Positions 6,385-10,888 of a stretch of DNA of 10,888 nucleotides are shown here, in pieces. Source of the DNA: GCA-2733415 sp964635575 (GTDB taxonomy: Bacteria; Bacteroidota; Bacteroidia; Flavobacteriales; Flavobacteriaceae); the NCBI GenBank assembly GCA_964635575.1, contig CAZWNY010000062.1, positions 1-10,888 of the forward strand, in the 5' to 3' direction. The position numbers were made by a program, and so were the translations under genes. Position 1 is the first letter of the stretch; each line of letters begins with the position of its first letter. A model generated the notes under the pieces. That model ran no database searches and was not told the origin of the DNA. It saw nothing but the letters and a program-made list of their open reading frames with translations.

Positions 6385-7878
6385 ATGAAAAACTTAAACA
6401 CCAAAATTATCTTTCATATAATGGGTTTATTGCTGTTGTTTAACGGTGGTTTTATGCTTGTTGCAGCACTCATTAGTTTTTTATACAAAGATGGTGTTAC
6501 TTCTGAAATTACTTTAGCAGGAGCTGTATCAATAGCTATTGGCGGCGTAGTAATGTTTGCCACTAAAAATCATCGTAAAAACTTAAAAGCACGAGAAGGA
6601 TATATTGTAGTTACATTTGGTTGGTTATTAATGACCTTTTCAGGTACATTTCCGTATTTATTTACAGGAACAATACCCGATATAACTAATGCTTTTTTCG
6701 AAACAATGTCAGGCTATACAACAACAGGTGCTTCAATTCTATCAGACATAGAGGCATTACCTAAAGGAATTTTATTTTGGCGTAGCATGACACATTGGAT
6801 TGGCGGAATGGGAATTATTGTATTGGCAGTTGCTATTTTACCTTTGTTAGGTATTGGCGGAATGCAACTATTTACCGCAGAAGCTCCTGGGCCAAGCGCC
6901 GATAAATTACACCCAAGAATTACAGATACCGCAAAACGATTGTGGTTAATTTACCTAGGATATACCATTGCAGAAACTATTTTACTAAAATTAGCAGGAA
7001 TGAATTTTTTTGATGCCATAAACCATTCATTAGCTACATTATCTACAGGAGGGTTTTCTACAAAAAACAGTAGTGTTGCCTTTTGGAATCACGCTCCTAT
7101 TATACAATACATTATTATTTTTTTTATGTTTTTAGCAGGGATGAATTTTGTATTAAGTTACTTTGCTTTTAAAGGAAAAGTTCAAAAAATACTTAAAGAT
7201 GAAGAGTTTCGTTTGTATAGTATTTCGATTGTTATTTTTACAATTATGTGTTTTTTAGTTGTTTATTTTTCTGCAAATGTACCTGTTAATGAATATCATC
7301 CGCAAGTTTGGGGAAGTTTAGAGAGTTCATTTAGGCATACCTTATTTCAAATAATATCTATTATTACAACAACAGGTTTTATAACTGCCGACTTTACAAG
7401 TTGGACACCTTTTTTAACTATCTTTTTCTTCGGATTAATGTTTGTTGGTGGTTCTGCAGGTTCTACCGCAGGTGGTGTAAAAATAGTACGCCATATTATT
7501 ATGATAAAAAACGGATTATTAGAGTTTAAACGAACATTACACCCTAATGCAGTTATACCGACACGTTATAACACACGTGCGGTTTCTAAAAAAATTGTAT
7601 TTAACATATTAGCATTTTTTATTTTATATATGTTATTGTTTATTATTGGCGCATTAGGCTTTGGAATAATGGGGTTAGATTTTTCTTCTGCTATTGGAGG
7701 TTCCGCATCTAGTTTAGGAAATGTTGGTCCTGCTTTTGGATCTTTAAACCCACTAGCTAATTATGGTCATTTACCTGTATTAGCAAAATGGTGGAGTGCC
7801 TTTTTAATGCTTTTAGGGCGTTTGGAGTTGTTTACGGTACTTATCATATTTACACCTGTTTTTTGGAGAAATAGATAA
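6385..7878 (+). CDS. trkH: Trk-type potassium uptake membrane protein TrkH
   Basis: Inner-membrane K+-translocating subunit of the TrkAH system, 497 residues, full length. It shows the fourfold M1-P-M2 repeat of the TrkH/KtrB superfamily. The four pore loops carry selectivity-filter segments at TTTG (112-115), STGGF (220-224), TTTGF (328-332) and SLGNVGP (443-449); the central glycine is present in each. The GGSAGSTAGGVK segment after the third pore loop is the conserved region associated with the gating loop. The C-terminus (GRLELFTVLIIFTP, then WRNR) matches the usual TrkH end, and the N-terminal extra helices (from MGLLLLFNGG) indicate TrkH rather than the shorter KtrB. The ATG is 7 bp after the trkA stop, with translation likely coupled. 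The gene ends facing metG, with a hairpin between them. Confidence 0.95.
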   Translation: MKNLNTKIIFHIMGLLLLFNGGFMLVAALISFLYKDGVTSEITLAGAVSIAIGGVVMFATKNHRKNLKAREGYIVVTFGWLLMTFSGTFPYLFTGTIPDITNAFFETMSGYTTTGASILSDIEALPKGILFWRSMTHWIGGMGIIVLAVAILPLLGIGGMQLFTAEAPGPSADKLHPRITDTAKRLWLIYLGYTIAETILLKLAGMNFFDAINHSLATLSTGGFSTKNSSVAFWNHAPIIQYIIIFFMFLAGMNFVLSYFAFKGKVQKILKDEEFRLYSISIVIFTIMCFLVVYFSANVPVNEYHPQVWGSLESSFRHTLFQIISIITTTGFITADFTSWTPFLTIFFFGLMFVGGSAGSTAGGVKIVRHIIMIKNGLLEFKRTLHPNAVIPTRYNTRAVSKKIVFNILAFFILYMLLFIIGALGFGIMGLDFSSAIGGSASSLGNVGPAFGSLNPLANYGHLPVLAKWWSAFLMLLGRLELFTVLIIFTPVFWRNR

Positions 7879-7910
7879 TTATATTCTTGTTTTAATCAAT
7901 CGATGCAAAG

Positions 7911-7932
7911 CTGCACTTTTTTAAAAGTGCAG
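7911..7932. terminator. Bidirectional hairpin between convergent trkH and metG
   Basis: CTGCACTTTT (7911-7920) and AAAAGTGCAG (7923-7932) are perfect inverted arms around TT, so the real loop would open one or two A-T pairs. It begins 32 nt past the trkH stop and lies 27 nt past the metG stop on the other strand. Its symmetric position suggests termination in both directions. Neither side has a long U-tract outside the stem; the T-run is within the stem. Confidence 0.6.
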
Positions 7933-7959
7933 AAACAAAATTTTATACTCAATAAATCA

Positions 7960-10020
7960 TTAAGAAATCCCTTCTCCATTCATTACATCTTCTTTGTCAG
8001 GGTTTATAAATACCAATTTTCCAGCGGTGTTTTCAGTCATTAAAATCATACCTTCACTTGCTACTCCACGTAACTTACGATGCGATAAGTTTACCAATAC
8101 GGTAACTTTTTTACCAATAATATCTTCAGGTTTAAAGCTTTCTGCAATACCAGAAACTATCGTTCGAGTATTAATGCCAACGTCCACTTTTAATACTAAT
8201 AATTTTTTAGTTTTCGGCATTTTTTCGGCACTTACAATAGTTCCTACACGTAAATCTAATTTCGAAAAATCTTCAAACGTAGCGATTTCTTTTTGTGGAG
8301 CAGCTTTTTTATTTTCTTGCTTATTTTCTTGCTTTATGTTTTCTAAGCGGTCTAGTTGTTTCTGAATCTCTTCATCTTCAATTTGAGGAAATAAAATAGG
8401 TGCTTTTCCTTCTTTTATTTGATGTCCTGTTGGTAATAAATTTGTTTTTTCTGCTATTTCAAACCATTTTGTTTCGGGTTGTTGTAATAGGTTTTGTAGT
8501 GTTTTTGAAGCAAATGGAACAAATGGCTCACTTAAAGTTGTCAAAGCAGTAGCTATCTGTAAAGCTATATACATAATGGTTTTTGTGCGCTCTTCATCTA
8601 TTTTTATAACTTTCCAAGGCTCTTGTTCGGCTAAATACTTATTTCCTAAACGTGCTAAGTTCATCATTTTTAAATTTGCCTCTCTAAAACGGTAGCGTTC
8701 TATTGAGAAAGAAATGTCTGCTGGAAATTTTTTCAATTCTTCTAACGTATCTAAATCGGAGTCTGAAAATGTTGCTGGAGTTGGTACTATCCCGTTGTAA
8801 TATTTATTAGTTAACACTAAAATTCTATTAATAAAGTTTCCGTAATTATCGGCTAATTCTTTATTTCTTGCCTGAAAATCTTTCCAAGTAAAATCGTTAT
8901 CTTTTGTTTCTGGAGCGGTTGCTGTTAAAGTATAGCGTAAAGCATCTTGCCTGTTCGGAAAATCTTCTAAATATTCGTGTAGCCAAACTGCCCAATTTTT
9001 AGAAGTAGATAATTTATTGCCTTCTAAATTTAAAAATTCGTTTGCCGGTACATTGTCGGGTAAAATATAGCTTCCTTCTGCTTTTAACATTGCAGGGAAA
9101 ATAATACAATGAAATACAATATTATCTTTACCTATAAAATGTACTAATTTGGTGTCTTTATCTTTCCAGTATAGTTCCCAATCTTTTCCTTGTTTTGTTG
9201 CCCATTCTTTTGTTGCAGAAATATATCCGATAGGCGCATCAAACCAAACATATAATACTTTTCCTTCGCCACCTTTTACGGGTACTGGTATTCCCCAATC
9301 TAAATCACGAGTTACGGCGCGTGGTCTTAAACCATCGTCTATCCAACTTTTACATTGCCCATAAACGTTACTTTTCCAATCGGTTTTATGATCTTCTAAA
9401 ATCCACTTTTTTAAAAACGCTTCGTGTTTGTCTAAGGGTAAAAACCAGTGCTTTGTTTCTTTTAAAGATGGAGTAGCTCCTGTTATTGCTGATTTTGGAT
9501 TAATTAAATCGGTTGCATTATGGCTAGTTCCACATTTTTCACATTGATCGCCGTAGCTTTCTTTATTTCCACATTTCGGACATGTACCTACAACAAAACG
9601 GTCTGCTAAAAACTGTTTTGCATCTGCGTCATATAATTGCGCTTCTGTTTTTACAACAAATTCTTCTTTATCAGACAAGGTTTTAAAAAACTCCGATGCG
9701 GTTTCATGATGTATTTTAGCGGAAGTTCGGGAATAATTATCGAATGAAATTCCGAAGTCTTCAAAAGATTTTTTAATAATAGCATGATATTTATCTACTA
9801 TATCTTGCGGTGTAACACCTTCTTTTTTTGCTTTTAAAGTAATTGGAACTCCATGCTCATCACTACCACAAACAAAGGCAACATCTTTACCTAACATGCG
9901 TAAATATCGTGCATAAATATCGGCAGGAATATAAACTCCTGCTAAATGACCAATATGTATTGGACCATTGGTGTACGGCAATGCTGCGGTTAATGTGTAT
10001 CTTTTCGGATTCTGAATCAT
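7960..10020 (-). CDS. metG: Methionyl-tRNA synthetase with C-terminal tRNA-binding OB domain
   Basis: Class I aminoacyl-tRNA synthetase that attaches methionine to initiator and elongator tRNA-Met in the cytoplasm. It has 686 residues. The HIGH motif is intact at 22-25, followed by GSDEHG (52-57). A zinc knuckle has four cysteines (C147, C150, C160, C163). The second signature appears as KLSTSK (336-341) in place of KMSKS; KF/KLSTS variants are known in one MetRS group, so this does not suggest inactivity. The anticodon-binding helical domain follows (about 385-550). A Lys/Glu/Gln-rich linker (about 555-580) leads to a tRNA-binding OB fold of the Trbp111/EMAP-II type from about 582 (KLDLRVG) to the end. 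The start is clear because the first strand RYTLTAALPYTNGPIHIGH begins just after Met1; an eight-A run lies directly upstream on this strand. It is convergent with trkH and divergent from the LD-carboxypeptidase gene. Confidence 0.97.
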   Translation of the reverse strand: MIQNPKRYTLTAALPYTNGPIHIGHLAGVYIPADIYARYLRMLGKDVAFVCGSDEHGVPITLKAKKEGVTPQDIVDKYHAIIKKSFEDFGISFDNYSRTSAKIHHETASEFFKTLSDKEEFVVKTEAQLYDADAKQFLADRFVVGTCPKCGNKESYGDQCEKCGTSHNATDLINPKSAITGATPSLKETKHWFLPLDKHEAFLKKWILEDHKTDWKSNVYGQCKSWIDDGLRPRAVTRDLDWGIPVPVKGGEGKVLYVWFDAPIGYISATKEWATKQGKDWELYWKDKDTKLVHFIGKDNIVFHCIIFPAMLKAEGSYILPDNVPANEFLNLEGNKLSTSKNWAVWLHEYLEDFPNRQDALRYTLTATAPETKDNDFTWKDFQARNKELADNYGNFINRILVLTNKYYNGIVPTPATFSDSDLDTLEELKKFPADISFSIERYRFREANLKMMNLARLGNKYLAEQEPWKVIKIDEERTKTIMYIALQIATALTTLSEPFVPFASKTLQNLLQQPETKWFEIAEKTNLLPTGHQIKEGKAPILFPQIEDEEIQKQLDRLENIKQENKQENKKAAPQKEIATFEDFSKLDLRVGTIVSAEKMPKTKKLLVLKVDVGINTRTIVSGIAESFKPEDIIGKKVTVLVNLSHRKLRGVASEGMILMTENTAGKLVFINPDKEDVMNGEGIS
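8311..8334 (-). repeat. metG: Perfect 12-bp tandem duplication in the MetRS linker
   Basis: ATTTTCTTGCTT occurs twice back to back (8311-8322 and 8323-8334). On the coding strand it gives two Lys-Gln-Glu-Asn units in the charged linker before the OB domain. Being in frame, it changes only linker length. Confidence 0.7.
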
Positions 10021-10041
10021 TTTTTTTTAAATTTTAAACCA

Positions 10042-10067
10042 CAAAAATACACAATAGAAGTTAGCAA
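10042..10067 (-). promoter_or_regulatory. Candidate metG promoter
   Basis: On the minus strand, TATTTTTG (10049 down to 10042) fits TAnnTTTG, and TTG (10067 to 10065) lies 15 bp upstream of it, slightly closer than the usual 17-23 bp. The -7 element ends about 21 nt before the metG ATG. Confidence 0.45.
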
Positions 10068-10073
10068 TTTAAA

Positions 10074-10081
10074 TAGTTTTG
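10074..10081 (+). promoter_or_regulatory. Candidate -7 element for the LD-carboxypeptidase gene
   Basis: TAGTTTTG fits TAnnTTTG and ends 13 nt before the ATG at 10095, which would leave a leader of only several nucleotides. No convincing TTG lies at the -33 position. It is 24 bp from the divergent metG -7 element. Confidence 0.35.
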
Positions 10082-10094
10082 CTATTTTTACTAA

Positions 10095-10888
10095 ATGAAT
10101 ACAAAACAACCTCAGCCTTTACAGAAAGGAGATATTGTAGCAATTGTTGCTACCGCACGAAAAATTGACAGAAATGATTTACAATTTGCTACCGAATTGC
10201 TTGAAAGTTGGGGGCTTAATGTTGTTTTTGGAAAAACCATTGGTTTAAGTTGCAATCAATACGCAGGTGATGACCAAGAGCGAATTTATGATTTTCAACA
10301 AGCAATAAATGATGATAGTGTAAAAGCAGTTTGGTGTGCTCGTGGCGGTTACGGAACAGTTCGTATTATTGATGCTATTGATTTTAGCCAATTTATTGAA
10401 AACCCGAAATGGATTATAGGTTTTTCAGATGTTACTGTTTTACATTCGCATTTACATAATTTAGGAATACAAACACTACACGCAATAATGCCTGTTACGG
10501 TAGAAAAAGCAACAAAAAATGCTAAAAATAGCTTTAAAAACAGTTTGTTTGGGGTAAAAAATAACTATACAATACCTGCAACTCCGTATCAAAAAAAAGG
10601 AAATGCAAGAGGTGAATTAATAGGAGGGAACTTATCTATTTTATATAGTTTGTTAGGCTCAGAATCTGCCATAAATACAAAAGATAAAATATTATTTATT
10701 GAAGATTTAGACGAATATTTATATCATATAGATAGAATGTTACTCAACCTAAAACGTAATGGGTATTTTGATAATTTAGCAGGTTTAATTGTAGGAGGAA
10801 TGACAAAAATGCACGACAATACCGTTCCTTTTGGAAAAAATGCTACCGAAATTATTTTAGACTCCGTACAGCAGTATAATTTTCCAGT
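10095..10888 (+). CDS. LD-carboxypeptidase, peptidase family S66 (3' partial)
   Basis: Serine carboxypeptidase that removes the terminal D-Ala from tetrapeptide muropeptides (L-Lys/DAP-D-Ala bond), part of peptidoglycan recycling. The frame is open from ATG 10095 to the right edge, giving 264 complete codons. Family features are in order: N-terminal KGDIVAIVATA with Gly-Asp before the first strand, ARGGYGTVRIID (82-93), the nucleophile elbow GFSDVT with Ser111, GELIGGNLSIL (173-183), and FIEDLDEY with the catalytic Glu203. The third member of the triad, a C-terminal His, would lie beyond the window, so integrity cannot be confirmed. Typical members are about 300 residues, so only some 35-45 are missing. 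No signal peptide is visible, consistent with the cytoplasmic LdcA type. Microcin C immunity proteins (MccF) share the fold and are an alternative, but a housekeeping context next to metG favours LdcA. Confidence 0.9.
   Translation, partial: MNTKQPQPLQKGDIVAIVATARKIDRNDLQFATELLESWGLNVVFGKTIGLSCNQYAGDDQERIYDFQQAINDDSVKAVWCARGGYGTVRIIDAIDFSQFIENPKWIIGFSDVTVLHSHLHNLGIQTLHAIMPVTVEKATKNAKNSFKNSLFGVKNNYTIPATPYQKKGNARGELIGGNLSILYSLLGSESAINTKDKILFIEDLDEYLYHIDRMLLNLKRNGYFDNLAGLIVGGMTKMHDNTVPFGKNATEIILDSVQQYNFP

Noticed and set aside
9013..9015. Loss of the KMSKS motif in metG as a sign of inactivation
   Set aside because: KLSTS/KFSTS forms are a known variant in one MetRS group, and HIGH, zinc cysteines and the OB domain are all intact.

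Overview
The window looks like ordinary chromosomal DNA from a member of the Bacteroidota, most likely a flavobacterium. It is very AT-rich. Genes lack Shine-Dalgarno sequences and instead have A-rich leaders. Promoter-like sequences of the Bacteroidota type (TTG, about 19 bp, TAnnTTTG) lie in front of several genes. It also carries a DUF2723 membrane glycosyltransferase-like protein of the kind widespread in this phylum, and a MetRS with a KLSTS signature. I cannot name the genus from sequence alone.

Layout. (1) Positions 2-3343 hold most of a large DUF2723/GT117 membrane protein whose N-terminus lies upstream of the window. tadA follows 3 bp later (3347-3796), so the two are probably cotranscribed. 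(2) After a 195-bp gap with a TACCTTTG promoter element, a lone calcineurin-like metallophosphoesterase of the SDCHRGD type sits at 3992-4891. (3) A 136-bp gap holds the best promoter in the window. It leads into a two-gene potassium uptake operon, trkA (5028-6377) and trkH (6385-7878), 7 bp apart. (4) An 81-bp gap with a near-perfect hairpin separates trkH from the convergent metG (7960-10020, minus strand). (5) A 74-bp divergent gap separates metG from a peptidase S66 LD-carboxypeptidase (10095 to the right edge, cut off at its C-terminus). Coding sequence fills almost the whole window, and no gap exceeds 200 bp.

How the genes relate. TrkA and TrkH form one K+ uptake system: TrkH is the membrane channel-like subunit and TrkA the cytoplasmic nucleotide-binding gating ring. 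TadA (inosine-34 in tRNA) and MetG (Met-tRNA charging) are translation housekeeping. The DUF2723 protein and LD-carboxypeptidase act on the cell envelope (protein O-glycosylation by inference, and peptidoglycan turnover). The phosphoesterase has intact metal-binding motifs but unknown substrate.

I found no mobile element, CRISPR array, tRNA or rRNA gene, or anomalous accessory island. The less routine points are the DUF2723 protein (family linked to protein O-mannosylation), the SDCHRGD phosphoesterase with an aromatic amphipathic insert, and a 15-bp dyad in the trkA leader, half of which recurs at the trkH start. No clear undescribed system is visible.
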